Below, piece by piece: positions 46,155 to 56,769 of a stretch of DNA of 64,000 nucleotides (position 1 is the first letter of the stretch; each line of letters begins with the position of its first letter). The DNA lies in assembly GCA_050953805.1 (NCBI GenBank), contig JBMNNE010000002.1, positions 1-64,000 on the forward strand, in the 5' to 3' direction. The DNA comes from DUQW01 sp050953805. Its GTDB lineage: Bacteria > Bacillota_I > Bacilli_A > Acholeplasmatales > Acholeplasmataceae. Both the position numbers and the translations under genes were made by a program. Under the pieces are notes generated by a model that made no database searches, was not told the origin of the DNA, and was given only the letters and a program-made list of their open reading frames with translations.

Positions 46155-49100
46155 TTATTCGGTCGGTTCGGTATAAGTTGTGGTATGTTCATTTAATCCC
46201 CAACCGTAATCAGGATTATCTTGGATAACAACTCTAATTCTTCTCGTTCTATTTCTCATCCCTTGGTTAATATAGAAATATTTACCAGGAACTCCTGAAA
46301 CATAATCACTAACATCAGCCAGTGGATAACCATTATAAGACATCGTGTACGTATATGTATTAGGAATATCTAAAATAAATTGATAGTATCCAGCACGATT
46401 TCTCGCAAATCTAAATGTATAATTACCATAATTATCACTGTTTAGTGGTTGATAATAAATACTAATATGATAATCAAATTTACTAATATTATTAAAATCC
46501 GGAAAGTTATCTGGTAGTTTAAATTCAGTAATTGAGCCTCCAGTTTCCATAATCGCGATTTGAAAGCGCATTGGGAAAGTGTAAAACTTCGGTAAATAGT
46601 TAACATTTTCTGGAGGATTAACACCATCATCATAGAAAACATCAAAGATAAATGTAATATTATATGTAGCATCAACGACACTAACATAATAATAAGTTTC
46701 ACTTTGTCCATCTTCTGATGTCACCCGATAAGTAATAATAACGTCAGTTTCACTCAAATCTCCCGGTTCAGTTCCATCAGTTGGATAAACCGTAAAGTCA
46801 GTTGCTAGTTGAGCGATATCGGCTGAAGGCGAATCAGCATCAACTGGCACTGTCCAAGTGTAAGTTGATCCGTACGGATCGCTTTCATCATACTTTAATC
46901 TTTGAATAGTCGCCCCAATCGGTAAAAACTCAATCATTCTTGGTAAGAAATCGTTTAAGTTGACGTTGTCAACTTCTCCGATAATTCGGAAATGTTGTTT
47001 ACCTAGGGTATCAGCACCGTCGTAGTCAATTCCAGCATAATATACGAAAGCTTCAAACGAATTATCTACATCATCAAAATCTTCGTTTTCATTACCAATT
47101 AAGTATCTAATTGGCGTTGTTTGACTGGCTCTTAAGACACCAATTGTTGGATAACTTAACTCAGTTCCGGGTTCACCAAAAGCGATACTAGTTAAATATG
47201 ATGATACCCCTTCAGCTTTAATAATTCTTTGATTTCCTAAATTAAGTGAAATATAACTGCTAGTATCAGTTTTTCTCTTTAATGAAATCGTAAAATCATA
47301 ATTTCCTGGTAAATCTTCCGCTAACATCTTAATTGATAACATATTATCAACCGAGTACCTCGTTGCATCAAGTCCATTAAGGCTAACCACTTCAAGATAA
47401 ATATCATCTAAATTATTTAAGTTATAGAAAATATCTTCATAAGCGGCATCAATATTATATAGAAATTCAAAAGTCGTTTCGTCCGCTTCTCTTGGCGCCA
47501 CTAAATTTTCATCATAAGTAATGGCACCATTAATGTAGCGAGCGACTAATGCTGCTTCTTGTTCATTAATTTCATGAGTATAAGTTCTGGCAACGCCTGC
47601 TTCATTAGTAATTTCATATTCCATAATATATTGAATATATCCATTAGCTTGATAATTAGTTATAAGTCCGACATTAGTTAAGCTAGCAAAAGGAGAAATT
47701 TCGAAATTGTTTAATAACCCAATAGTGTAATATTTGTTATTTAAATATCCAGGAACATCTGGAATTGTATGTTCTTGGAATAAAGCGTCAGCAGCCGTTA
47801 CGGTATACAATAACGGAACGGTTGAACTAAATGTTGGATAACTTGGATTATAAATTTCATCAAGCCCTCTTTGATGAAGCGCAAGAATACTATTACTTTG
47901 ACTATTAGCATTAGTAACTTGGAAATACTTTTCAGTATCACCACTGTAATATTTATATCCAATATAGTAAGTGCCACCTCTTAATTGATCACCAAAAGTA
48001 ATTGTCATTGAAAAATTACCGGTACTAGATACTGGAGTTGTTTCTAAAGTATAATACTGCGGATCAACTACCGTACTTGTGTTTTGATAATAAAGTTTAA
48101 TAAATTCTCGAATATCAGTACCTTCATTTAAAATACTTGATGAATCACGATGATTAACTAAGAAAGTATTAACAATTGGCGTTGATACAACAATATTATT
48201 AATTGGAGTTCCTGTACCAATATTAACCGTAGTTCCACTATCAACACGATATGAGATTGGTCGAATATTTGGTGTTGTCGCTCGGATAAAGCGAACAAAA
48301 ACTGTGTAATCAGTATAAGTAAATTCTTGTTGCATTAAACTAGTGGAAGCTAGTGCCGCTTCCGAATAACTTCTAAAGGTTCCAATCTCCAATGTTGCCG
48401 GTGATGATGTGGCTGCCACATTATACTTATTATTTTGGTATATAAACACAGCTGGATATGAGGCAAAATTAATTAATAAATTTGGCGGATAGATAAGCGA
48501 GGCAATTTGATTTGGATTAGCCTCCCTTTCATCCCTCAATGTTTCAATAAAGACTGCGGCATCCGGAGGATGTACCGCAGCTGAGTAAGGTGCGGCAATA
48601 AAGGCTTTAAACGGCAAGTCTGCTAAAACTATTGAAAAATCTAAACCAGTTTGATATTCCTCTACCAAGGCCATATTAAAATCAAAAGTAATCGTCTTAT
48701 TATTATGATCTATGGTCGGTTGAACTAATTCAATTGGTCGTTGTTTATCGCGAATGCTAAACTCATCTTTAGCCCCTTCTATAGCAGGTGGTATTAAAGC
48801 ACTTTTATCATTTAAAGCCACTTGGAATAAGTTTTTATATTTCAAATATCTTTCATCTTCATCTAATTCAATTATTTCGCGATATGATAAATCTTCATAA
48901 TCAATATTATATGGTTGACAACCATTTAATCTTAATAGTTTTGAAAAAGTAGTGTTAATTGGTAAAACTTCACCGTACGTACTTCCCGCTGTTGAGGCTA
49001 GTACATACATTCCGTTAGGTCTAGTACTAACAAATCTCTCTCCTAAAACTGCATTTTCAGCAAAATTAATATATGAAGTAATTTCTTCACCGTTTGAAAG

Positions 49101-52100
49101 GATGACTTTATCATTCCTCATTTCAAAAGAAGGGTGATAGACATAAAAAGCATCAGCAATTAGTGTAGGACTTTCAGTAATTCGCGGAACATCTCTAATG
49201 TGCATATAAGTTGCATAACGAGTCCTAGCATCTTCCGTTGTATCAGCAAAAAGACGTGTTTCATTAGTTCCTAATGCCACACCGTTTTCTTGTGGGAAAT
49301 AAGCGGTTCCTAAATCTAAGTTTTCCGGACTGACAAGTTCTGGTTTTCCTAATGGCCACCACTCTAGACCACCATAAGTAGTTGGGTTTCCTCCTCCTGA
49401 AATTATAGAAACTTCACCCATATTGCTTCTTTGATTACCGGCTGTATAAAAGACGGTTTTAATATTAATATTATTCGAAGATGAATAATATCTTCTCGCC
49501 GTACCATAACCTTCTTTAATACGATAACGATTACCATCGGTGTCGTTATACTCCCGATATCTAATTCTATTGTAGGTATATTCAAAAACTTCAGAAACAT
49601 AAACGCGTGAAACAACCCAGCGTTGTCTCAAACGTCCCCAAGAATAATAAAATTCCGCCATATTTGTTCCGTCATCTAAATAATAATAACCAGTAAATAC
49701 CCCTTGAGTCATATCATTTTCTTTGGCACTATAATATTTGGCATTACCAAAGGAAAAAAATCTCAAACTACTAGAAAAAGCATATACTTGATCAAGACGA
49801 CCAATTAAGTCAACATCAGGATTCATATTAACAATAAAATCAAATTGACTTCCCTCTGTACCATCACCAACCATGTATTGATCGGTTCCTCTTTGAAGAC
49901 GACCAAACACGCCACCAATACCGCGTTTATGACGCGGGTGTCTTCTCAATTCATCTCGTGGTACATTTTGAGGAATAATATCGTCATCGTTCGGTGCATA
50001 AAGATATGTACTTAGATTATTAAGATTAAAATTAATTTTATCAAAATTTGCATAATGAACCTTTTTATATGCTCTAACACTACCATAATTAATTGCTGTA
50101 TCAATTTTTACATAGGTTGTTCCGCTTGTATTATATACAAAGGTAGCTCCAACAACGCCTCCAGCAACATCAGTAGAAACAATTTGTCCATGGTTAATCA
50201 TTCTTCTCATTTCTGATAAACCATATCCAATAACCCCTCCAACTGAAGCATGAATTCCAGGTCGTTGTTCTGTTCCAGAGGTTGAATTAGGTAAATTAGA
50301 ATGAGTAGTTTCTTCACTATTACCCGGAAATAAACGGTTATCTTTTGATATACTACCGGTTCCATATTCAACAACATATGATGTTAATCCTACAACAGTT
50401 CCGTAGTTAATACCATTAGAAATAATTGATTGGTCAATGGTGGATGTCCCATATGCCTGAGCTCTACCAGCGGTCAATTCCACCAACAATGCAATCGCAA
50501 CAACGCCCCCAGCTCTAACAAATCCAGTGCTTAAAGCGACTATGTCACCGCCGTTTGAAGTATCATATACTCTTGAATTTCCCGAACCAATAAGAGCGGC
50601 AACTCCACCAACAACAACTCCACTTTGATAATTTCTGATTCTACCTCCAAATTCAGAGCTAGTTTCAAATTGAATTGTTGGATTTGAATAACTATTATAC
50701 ACAGTTAAATCGCCGTGGTTAATCGAATCTTGAATTGAACCATGGTTAGATGTAACTAGTCCCCCAACATAGGTATTTCCTCTCCCATGAATACCATAAG
50801 TTGATGAATTTAAAGTTGAGGTAATCTTACCGTAGTTAACACTATTAATTACGCCTACTGTCGCCTTTGGCGCATTTCCAGTTAATACATGTAAATCACC
50901 TGAATAGTTATGGTTAACAAGACCGGCAACATAAATGTTGCAATAGTGATTTTGAATGTTAGCGATAATAATATTACCTTTATTATATGAATTTTTAATA
51001 TATCTGCCAGATGCTAATTCATTAGTAAATCCAGCAACATTAATAATATTAGTGTAGTTTGTAGTTGTCGTTCCGTTAGTTAAACTAACTAATTTAATTT
51101 CTGCTTCTTGAACAACATTAGCGTAATCAATACTAGGACTTAAGGAAATACCAGCGATAGTAAGTGGTCGATTATAAGTAAAGTTTTGGAAGGTGACGCT
51201 ACCATAGTTTTCAAGAAAGCGAAGTAAACTCGGACCATTAGTTCTTACTACACCATGATATGGATAATCATAATTAAAGACTAAGTTTGAATCATTGCTG
51301 GATTGCGATAATGTAATTCCTGAAGTACTTCTTGAGTTAACGATTGGAATATAAATTAAATTGGTGTTAGTTTGTAAATCTTTAAAAGCTAATGTTTCGG
51401 TATTTATTTCTAAATCATAATTATGAAGCCCAAGATATTCATTGGGGGCATCTAAATTACTATTTAAAACACCAGCGATTTCAACAATTTTATTAGTCGT
51501 ATTAACCCCACTAATATTGTTATAGATGGTACCGCGATGAGTCCACTTGCGATGTTGATCGTTAACAATGAAAGCCTCCCCGTTAGCATCACCAATGACA
51601 CCACCAATATAAAATTTAGCTTGAGTGGTACTTATGTTTTTCGTTTCAATAATTCCCACATGAGTAATTAACCTAAATTTATGATTGGTTGTAGTAGTGT
51701 TGGTGACATTACCAATAACACCACCAACATTTACCGTTAGTGATTTATTAAATGGCACTGATAAAGTTGATGTTGGTGTGGCGATGTCGCCAATATGTAA
51801 AATATTATCTAATTTTAATTGTTGATTAACGGTACTACCAATAATTCCCCCAATATGATAGACGATACCATCAACGTTATTTTGTTCGTAAATCACATTG
51901 CTAGTAATATCACCATCAATATAGACATTACTAATTTGACCAGAGGCATCTCCAGCTAAAAGACCAAGATATAAGTTTCTTGGAATTTTTTGATTGACTT
52001 TAATTTTTCCTTGAATTGAAACATCAGAAACAATTCCGTTACTAATCGTTCCCGCTAAAATTCCAATATGATGGTTAAAGTTAGGAGCTTCATCATTGTC

Positions 52101-53582
52101 TAAGTCAATATTAGCTTCAACTATTGTTAGGTTTTTGACTTCACCGCTTAAAGTACTAAATAAACCGGTATAATATTCTTGGTTTGAAGTGGTTCCTTTA
52201 GTCATATTAAAATAACCTAGGAATTTATCGTTACCATCTAAAATACCGTCAAAAACTCTTAGCGGACTAATATAAGCCTTAGGTGAAACTTCTCTCATAT
52301 CAATATTGCCTAACAGTTTATATTGAGAAAAACGATAGTTAACACCAAAATTATCAATATAATTAAGACGCAACAATTTATTAAAATAAATAAATTGTAC
52401 GGTATTATTAATAACATAGTTATCGCCATCTTTATGAAGACCAAAGAGGGCAGGATAACGGTAGTTAGGATAATAAAACCAATTTGGATGAGCCCCAAAA
52501 CCGTTATTTTTTAACTCAGAAGTTGACTTTCCAGTATTTGGTGGCGTTTGTGGTGTGGTAACATTAAACGTTTGACCACCACTAGTTACCGTTAATAAAT
52601 ACCTTGTTGAATCATAAATAGCATTAGTTACATTGGCTAAATTATCGGTTGTATAAACGACTGGTTGAACTTTAAAGTTTTTTAAATATACCGGATCAAT
52701 GACAACATCACTGGCATAATACACATTTCTTACTATACCATTACCTTTATTATGAAAAACAATTCCGGCGGCTTCATAGTTAGAAATTGTTTGACCGTAT
52801 ACCGTTCTAATACTCATTCCTTTATTAGCTCCGTTATAAGTAGCGAAAACATTTTCCACTAAACCAGTATTTTCACCAACAATATGAGCCGCTTTAGTAA
52901 TGTTTTCGTGAGCGTATTGTAATTTATATTGTGGGTTAATTAACCCAAAGTTTTTAATAGTCCCACTATTAAAAGCGAACATTGAATAATATGGTGTTGT
53001 CGCAACGTCGGCTTCACCAAAATCTAAAACTAATTCATCATAATCAGCTAAATATAAGTTAGTAATTTCAAAACCGCGTCCGTCAAATGTACCACTAAAA
53101 GTGCTTGATTTTAAGCCGTACTCATCTTCATAATGATATCCAATTGGAATAAACCTATTACCAGTAACATCAATATAGTTAATATCATTACCTAAGATAT
53201 AGTCTAACTGCATTAATGTTGCTGCCTGAGCATAATTCTCTCCTGGAAATGGTGATACATCCACTGAAAAATGATGCAACTCTTGAGCTGTATCAAATCG
53301 AATTTTAATTCCTTTATTTTTAGTTTCTTGTAAAATATAGCTAGCAGTTGCACCACCGGTAGCGATATTAGCCCTAAAGTAAGTATATGAAATACTATCG
53401 GTATTTTCAGGAAACGGATTAGTAATTGGCTCAAAACTAGTATGTTCTGGCGCTAAATCTAAACTCCGAACATATCCTTGAGCTTTAACATCTGTTTTTG
53501 ATAACTTAATTCCTAGTAAAACTCCGACTGCAATTAAAATAATAACTAAAAGGGCGATAGTGATTTTCTTAGATCGTTTCAT
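46155..53582 (-). CDS. Giant secreted surface protein with GLUG-like beta-helix repeats
   Basis: 2475 residues from ATG 53582, which has GGAGG 9 nt upstream inside the previous gene (TAATG junction). One N-terminal helix (KKITIALLVIILIAVGVLLGIKL) is a signal or anchor. Residues about 140-1330 are dominated by GLUG-like motifs (GGVIGxVTN, GIxxxNxGTIxNxxNxG, NHGDLTVYN, NYGTV), suggesting a right-handed beta-helix. The last 1100 residues form beta-sandwich-like segments, ending with a Tyr-rich domain. There is no sortase motif. As last gene of operon A it is probably a large adhesin or matrix scaffold exported with the fibre proteins; that role is inferred. Confidence 0.8.
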   Translation of the reverse strand: MKRSKKITIALLVIILIAVGVLLGIKLSKTDVKAQGYVRSLDLAPEHTSFEPITNPFPENTDSISYTYFRANIATGGATASYILQETKNKGIKIRFDTAQELHHFSVDVSPFPGENYAQAATLMQLDYILGNDINYIDVTGNRFIPIGYHYEDEYGLKSSTFSGTFDGRGFEITNLYLADYDELVLDFGEADVATTPYYSMFAFNSGTIKNFGLINPQYKLQYAHENITKAAHIVGENTGLVENVFATYNGANKGMSIRTVYGQTISNYEAAGIVFHNKGNGIVRNVYYASDVVIDPVYLKNFKVQPVVYTTDNLANVTNAIYDSTRYLLTVTSGGQTFNVTTPQTPPNTGKSTSELKNNGFGAHPNWFYYPNYRYPALFGLHKDGDNYVINNTVQFIYFNKLLRLNYIDNFGVNYRFSQYKLLGNIDMREVSPKAYISPLRVFDGILDGNDKFLGYFNMTKGTTSNQEYYTGLFSTLSGEVKNLTIVEANIDLDNDEAPNFNHHIGILAGTISNGIVSDVSIQGKIKVNQKIPRNLYLGLLAGDASGQISNVYIDGDITSNVIYEQNNVDGIVYHIGGIIGSTVNQQLKLDNILHIGDIATPTSTLSVPFNKSLTVNVGGVIGNVTNTTTTNHKFRLITHVGIIETKNISTTQAKFYIGGVIGDANGEAFIVNDQHRKWTHRGTIYNNISGVNTTNKIVEIAGVLNSNLDAPNEYLGLHNYDLEINTETLAFKDLQTNTNLIYIPIVNSRSTSGITLSQSSNDSNLVFNYDYPYHGVVRTNGPSLLRFLENYGSVTFQNFTYNRPLTIAGISLSPSIDYANVVQEAEIKLVSLTNGTTTTNYTNIINVAGFTNELASGRYIKNSYNKGNIIIANIQNHYCNIYVAGLVNHNYSGDLHVLTGNAPKATVGVINSVNYGKITSTLNSSTYGIHGRGNTYVGGLVTSNHGSIQDSINHGDLTVYNSYSNPTIQFETSSEFGGRIRNYQSGVVVGGVAALIGSGNSRVYDTSNGGDIVALSTGFVRAGGVVAIALLVELTAGRAQAYGTSTIDQSIISNGINYGTVVGLTSYVVEYGTGSISKDNRLFPGNSEETTHSNLPNSTSGTEQRPGIHASVGGVIGYGLSEMRRMINHGQIVSTDVAGGVVGATFVYNTSGTTYVKIDTAINYGSVRAYKKVHYANFDKINFNLNNLSTYLYAPNDDDIIPQNVPRDELRRHPRHKRGIGGVFGRLQRGTDQYMVGDGTEGSQFDFIVNMNPDVDLIGRLDQVYAFSSSLRFFSFGNAKYYSAKENDMTQGVFTGYYYLDDGTNMAEFYYSWGRLRQRWVVSRVYVSEVFEYTYNRIRYREYNDTDGNRYRIKEGYGTARRYYSSSNNINIKTVFYTAGNQRSNMGEVSIISGGGNPTTYGGLEWWPLGKPELVSPENLDLGTAYFPQENGVALGTNETRLFADTTEDARTRYATYMHIRDVPRITESPTLIADAFYVYHPSFEMRNDKVILSNGEEITSYINFAENAVLGERFVSTRPNGMYVLASTAGSTYGEVLPINTTFSKLLRLNGCQPYNIDYEDLSYREIIELDEDERYLKYKNLFQVALNDKSALIPPAIEGAKDEFSIRDKQRPIELVQPTIDHNNKTITFDFNMALVEEYQTGLDFSIVLADLPFKAFIAAPYSAAVHPPDAAVFIETLRDEREANPNQIASLIYPPNLLINFASYPAVFIYQNNKYNVAATSSPATLEIGTFRSYSEAALASTSLMQQEFTYTDYTVFVRFIRATTPNIRPISYRVDSGTTVNIGTGTPINNIVVSTPIVNTFLVNHRDSSSILNEGTDIREFIKLYYQNTSTVVDPQYYTLETTPVSSTGNFSMTITFGDQLRGGTYYIGYKYYSGDTEKYFQVTNANSQSNSILALHQRGLDEIYNPSYPTFSSTVPLLYTVTAADALFQEHTIPDVPGYLNNKYYTIGLLNNFEISPFASLTNVGLITNYQANGYIQYIMEYEITNEAGVARTYTHEINEQEAALVARYINGAITYDENLVAPREADETTFEFLYNIDAAYEDIFYNLNNLDDIYLEVVSLNGLDATRYSVDNMLSIKMLAEDLPGNYDFTISLKRKTDTSSYISLNLGNQRIIKAEGVSSYLTSIAFGEPGTELSYPTIGVLRASQTTPIRYLIGNENEDFDDVDNSFEAFVYYAGIDYDGADTLGKQHFRIIGEVDNVNLNDFLPRMIEFLPIGATIQRLKYDESDPYGSTYTWTVPVDADSPSADIAQLATDFTVYPTDGTEPGDLSETDVIITYRVTSEDGQSETYYYVSVVDATYNITFIFDVFYDDGVNPPENVNYLPKFYTFPMRFQIAIMETGGSITEFKLPDNFPDFNNISKFDYHISIYYQPLNSDNYGNYTFRFARNRAGYYQFILDIPNTYTYTMSYNGYPLADVSDYVSGVPGKYFYINQGMRNRTRRIRVVIQDNPDYGWGLNEHTTTYTEPTE

Positions 53583-54259
53583 TACCAACTACCTCCCCAA
53601 GGCGCTTCGGTTAATCCCCAATTTTGCTGTGGGCCACCGTAATTCGCTTGAACAATATCATAAGCAATTCCTAGTTGAAGTGAATGTCCTTCAGTATATG
53701 CATTATATTCTTCACCGACACCATAAGGAATAATAAAACTTATTTTAAGGTTACCAGTTCCGGTTTTCTTGATTTTTTGCGGATAATAATAATATGTGTT
53801 TCTCACATCTTTTTCATCTTCTGCTATATACCAAGCACTATTAACATTAAAATAAGTTGGTGCATGTCTTAATGCTGTCTCAGTAATTATGTTTTGATAG
53901 TTAACAGTTTTTCTAACAATTTGATCATTAATTTTAACTCTTAAATAAGAGTCAACATTACTACTAATATAAAAATCAACTCTTAAATTAGTAATATAGT
54001 TTAACGCACTTGGATTAACAATATTAACTTCATAAACCCCACGTTTACTTTGAGTTAAAACTTGTACCTCATCATATTCAACTTCTTCATTAAGTGCGTT
54101 AAGATAATATACTTTCACCTCAAAAACGCTAACGTTACCAACGATTAGCTCTTTTTCAGCTTCTTTTTGATCAGTTAAATAAGCACCAGTAAAAGTTGTC
54201 ATTAAACCGATAACTAAAAGAAATATTAAAATGTAGTAAATCAAGTATCTCTTACGCAT
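53582..54259 (-). CDS. TasA/camelysin-like secreted protein, operon A
   Basis: 225 residues. Leader RKRYLIYYILIFLLVIGLMTTFTGAYLTDQKEAEKE has the camelysin/TasA form (hydrophobic helix, GAYLTD, then acidic). The mature part carries a NVSVFEVKVYYLN start and beta segments; the C-terminus is rich in Gly, Trp and Pro (QNWGLTEAPWGGSW). Its stop overlaps the ATG of the giant protein, so the two are tightly coupled and may be partners. The C-terminal extension is unlike the other subunits. Confidence 0.7.
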   Translation of the reverse strand: MRKRYLIYYILIFLLVIGLMTTFTGAYLTDQKEAEKELIVGNVSVFEVKVYYLNALNEEVEYDEVQVLTQSKRGVYEVNIVNPSALNYITNLRVDFYISSNVDSYLRVKINDQIVRKTVNYQNIITETALRHAPTYFNVNSAWYIAEDEKDVRNTYYYYPQKIKKTGTGNLKISFIIPYGVGEEYNAYTEGHSLQLGIAYDIVQANYGGPQQNWGLTEAPWGGSW

Positions 54260-54269
54260 TTATTTCTCC

Positions 54270-54869
54270 TTACGGTGATGGTGGGATTTGTTCTAATTTA
54301 ACTTCAATATGATCAATTGTTAAACTTTGTCCATAATGAGCATTAGTTAAGTTTTTACCAACTTCAATTTGAAATAATAAAATTACTTCATTTTCCCCAG
54401 TTAAATAACTTAAAACATCTTTCGTTCCAATGATAAAATCACTAGTTGGAAAAGTCGCTTGTTCGATAGTATAACTAGTCCCATTTAAAGTGCTATATCT
54501 TAAGATAAGGGCATTATTTAAATCAATGTTTGGTAAATTCTTTAAAGTAATCGTTAATTCTCCAGGAATTGATCCAACATTTTTCACTTTTAACATAAAA
54601 CTAAAAATTTGCCCACTATAAAGATTATCAAGAGTAACTGTATTAGTTACTAACACATAATCACTATCTTCAAATGGACCTCCAGTATAATTGGGATCGG
54701 TCGCTTGATATAAGGTGGCATCAACATCCACTCTTCCGGTTCTAAAGATAATTGGTTGTTCAATATTAACATAAGCAAACCAAGCAAAAATACTCGTCGC
54801 TAACGTAACTCCAGTTAAGACGATACTAATAACGATTAAGATTAATTGTCTTAAGCTTACTTTTTTCAT
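54270..54869 (-). CDS. SipW-type secreted beta-protein, operon A
   Basis: 199 residues. Leader MKKVSLRQLILIVISIVLTG with VTLATSIFAWFAYVNIEQP, cleavage expected near the FAWFA motif that recurs in this operon. The mature part is a TasA-like fold with TGRVDVDATLYQ at the start (like the SxGxVxVxL strand of TasA) and ends LTIDHIEVKLEQIPPSP. GAGGG precedes the ATG. A fibre or pilus subunit role is inferred. Confidence 0.7.
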   Translation of the reverse strand: MKKVSLRQLILIVISIVLTGVTLATSIFAWFAYVNIEQPIIFRTGRVDVDATLYQATDPNYTGGPFEDSDYVLVTNTVTLDNLYSGQIFSFMLKVKNVGSIPGELTITLKNLPNIDLNNALILRYSTLNGTSYTIEQATFPTSDFIIGTKDVLSYLTGENEVILLFQIEVGKNLTNAHYGQSLTIDHIEVKLEQIPPSP

Positions 54870-54923
54870 ATTAAACCCTCAATAATACATTTAAAAATTA
54901 ATTTTTATTAATTCTTAAATATA

Positions 54924-55508
54924 TTAATCTTTAACTCCAGTTTGGAAATTGATTTGTTCTTCAGCTAATGTTTCCCATGATACTAAACCTCTTTGTTTAG
55001 CTTGAATAGTAATAACGATTTGAACAGTTTCTCCAGAATAATTATTATGAACGGTAACTCCGTCCAAAATAATTTCATCGACAATAATAATTGGATCAGT
55101 ATCGGTCGTTGCTAAATAACCAGTTAAACCCCCATAATAATAGAAACCATCACTTTCTTTAACAAAGCCTGTTCCTAAACCAAAACTAACCGAAACCCTA
55201 TCATCACCAACTCCATCATAATCAACTTCAACTCCAGCAAAAGTAATCGTTAATTGAATTCTCAATTGACTTTCAACAGTTGATTGATTAACTAATTGGT
55301 ATGGATTATCATCTTGGACTAAATTTTGTCCAGGAACAACTAATCCTGAAACTGTATCTCCTGAAAATAAATATTTAACTTGTCCTGATTCTAAAACAAT
55401 CTTATTGGTTTTTTTAATATCTACTAACCAAGCAAAAACGACAGCGGTAGTCGCTGTTATTAATAGTAAAGTTGATATTATAAGCATAATAATTTGTTTT
55501 TTTCTCAT
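54924..55508 (-). CDS. SipW-type secreted beta-protein, operon A
   Basis: 194 residues. Leader KKQIIMLIISTLLLITATTA then VVFAWLVDIKKTNKI, followed by a LESGQVKYLFSGD strand equivalent to the first TasA strand. The mature domain is rich in Gly, Asp and Val and ends with VQIVITIQAKQRGLVSWETL. It starts 2 nt after the preceding gene. It is similar in design to the neighbours at 54270 and 55511 but not close in sequence. Confidence 0.7.
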   Translation of the reverse strand: MRKKQIIMLIISTLLLITATTAVVFAWLVDIKKTNKIVLESGQVKYLFSGDTVSGLVVPGQNLVQDDNPYQLVNQSTVESQLRIQLTITFAGVEVDYDGVGDDRVSVSFGLGTGFVKESDGFYYYGGLTGYLATTDTDPIIIVDEIILDGVTVHNNYSGETVQIVITIQAKQRGLVSWETLAEEQINFQTGVKD

Positions 55509-55510
55509 AT

Positions 55511-56149
55511 CTAAGTAATATTAACAATTAATTTTTCGATTTTTAAATATCCGCGATAAGCACTACGAGAAATAGCGGTATCAAAAGTAACTTGAAATGT
55601 AATATCAAGTTCAGTATTTGCTGGAAGTACTTCATTTTGAATTAAAATCATATTATTATCGATATTTAAAAATCTCCTTAAACGATTAGGTTTAAGCGCT
55701 TGTCCTTCATAACCTGGAGGTAATGTGATTCCTGAAGGAGTTAAAATGCTCGCAACCCCATCATAATAAACAGTTGAATCTTTTAAAAGATAAGCATCTC
55801 TAATATCAGCTCCGACAACCTCTCCATGATTAGTCATATTTTTAAAAGAAATATTAACGGTTTTAGTATCTGGACTGTGATTTATTAATTTGATTCTAAA
55901 ATAATAATTATCACCAGGAATTCCGAAATCTAAAAGATCAGTTAAATCATCTTGATTAACGATTGATTGTTCATCTTCATCATTTTTTCTGACATATAAA
56001 TATGTCTCCACCTTTGCTGAATCAACACTTAATTCAACCATATCAGTTTCAGTGACACGAGTAATAGAAAACCATGCATAAACAGTACCAATTAATAGTA
56101 CGAAAGTACTTATTAAAATAAATAATGAGTATACTTCCCGTTTAAGCAT
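55511..56149 (-). CDS. SipW-type secreted beta-protein, operon A
   Basis: 212 residues from ATG 56149 (GAGGAG close upstream); a TTG 15 nt earlier lacks a proper site. Leader KREVYSLFILISTFVLLIGT then VYAWFSITRVTETD, so the cleavage region is YAWFS. The mature protein begins with an ELSVDSAKVETYLYV strand and ends with AISRSAYRGYLKIEKLIVNIT. It overlaps the signal peptidase gene by 8 nt. Confidence 0.7.
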   Translation of the reverse strand: MLKREVYSLFILISTFVLLIGTVYAWFSITRVTETDMVELSVDSAKVETYLYVRKNDEDEQSIVNQDDLTDLLDFGIPGDNYYFRIKLINHSPDTKTVNISFKNMTNHGEVVGADIRDAYLLKDSTVYYDGVASILTPSGITLPPGYEGQALKPNRLRRFLNIDNNMILIQNEVLPANTELDITFQVTFDTAISRSAYRGYLKIEKLIVNIT

Positions 56150-56750
56150 TTTTCTCCTCTTCAATTTCTTTTCTTATTTGTTCTTCTAGTAAACGTCTTG
56201 CTTCTTCATTAAGTTTTTCTTTTTCCTTATTTTCTTTTTTAATTAAATAAGGAAAAACTTCTGTCAAAATAATAAATATTAAAAACAAAACAATTACTAA
56301 AAAGATAATTGGTCGGTTTCCAAATAGAAACTTACCAAACCATGCTAATCCATGACTAACAACAATCCCCTGAAAATTATCTCCATTAACTAATTCAGTA
56401 TCAGGAGTTGGATTGTTGGTTCCTTTTAAAATTAGTCCATCATCAGTAATTTCATGTAGTTGATGGACAATATAAATTCTACTATGATTAGACCAATAAA
56501 CTAATACATCTTCCCCTACTTGAGCGGTTTCTAAGTATTTGTCATAGTCAAGTTTTTTAATAATGATAATCTCACCAACACCAATTTCTGGTTCCATTGA
56601 CGAGGTAGCAACAACTGAATAACTGTACCCAAAAACAGGAAACAATTTATTTTCCTTTTTCGCAATTGTTGATAAAATAACTAATGAAACTGATAATATT
56701 AAAATAACGATAGTAGCAATAAATGAAATGTTTTTTAATATCTTTTTCAT
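56142..56750 (-). CDS. SipW/ER-type signal peptidase, operon A copy 2
   Basis: 202 residues. Two membrane helices flank the catalytic domain. SYSVVATSSMEPEIGVGEIIII carries the nucleophile Ser, and IYIVHQLHEITDDGLILKG supplies His in place of Lys, then NNPTPD. The C-terminus is a charged KEKLNEEARRLLEEQIRKEIEEE coiled tail. It is grouped with the three secreted proteins downstream (55511, 54924, 54270), which may be its cargo. Confidence 0.88.
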   Translation of the reverse strand: MKKILKNISFIATIVILILSVSLVILSTIAKKENKLFPVFGYSYSVVATSSMEPEIGVGEIIIIKKLDYDKYLETAQVGEDVLVYWSNHSRIYIVHQLHEITDDGLILKGTNNPTPDTELVNGDNFQGIVVSHGLAWFGKFLFGNRPIIFLVIVLFLIFIILTEVFPYLIKKENKEKEKLNEEARRLLEEQIRKEIEEEKNA

Positions 56751-56769
56751 TGAGTTATTCTCCTTTCAG

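Noticed and set aside
54270..56149. Type IV pilin (Tad/ComG) subunits
   Set aside because: The leaders lack a prepilin peptidase motif (G before F/E) and no pilus ATPase or prepilin peptidase is present; Ser/His signal peptidases fit SipW-type export better.
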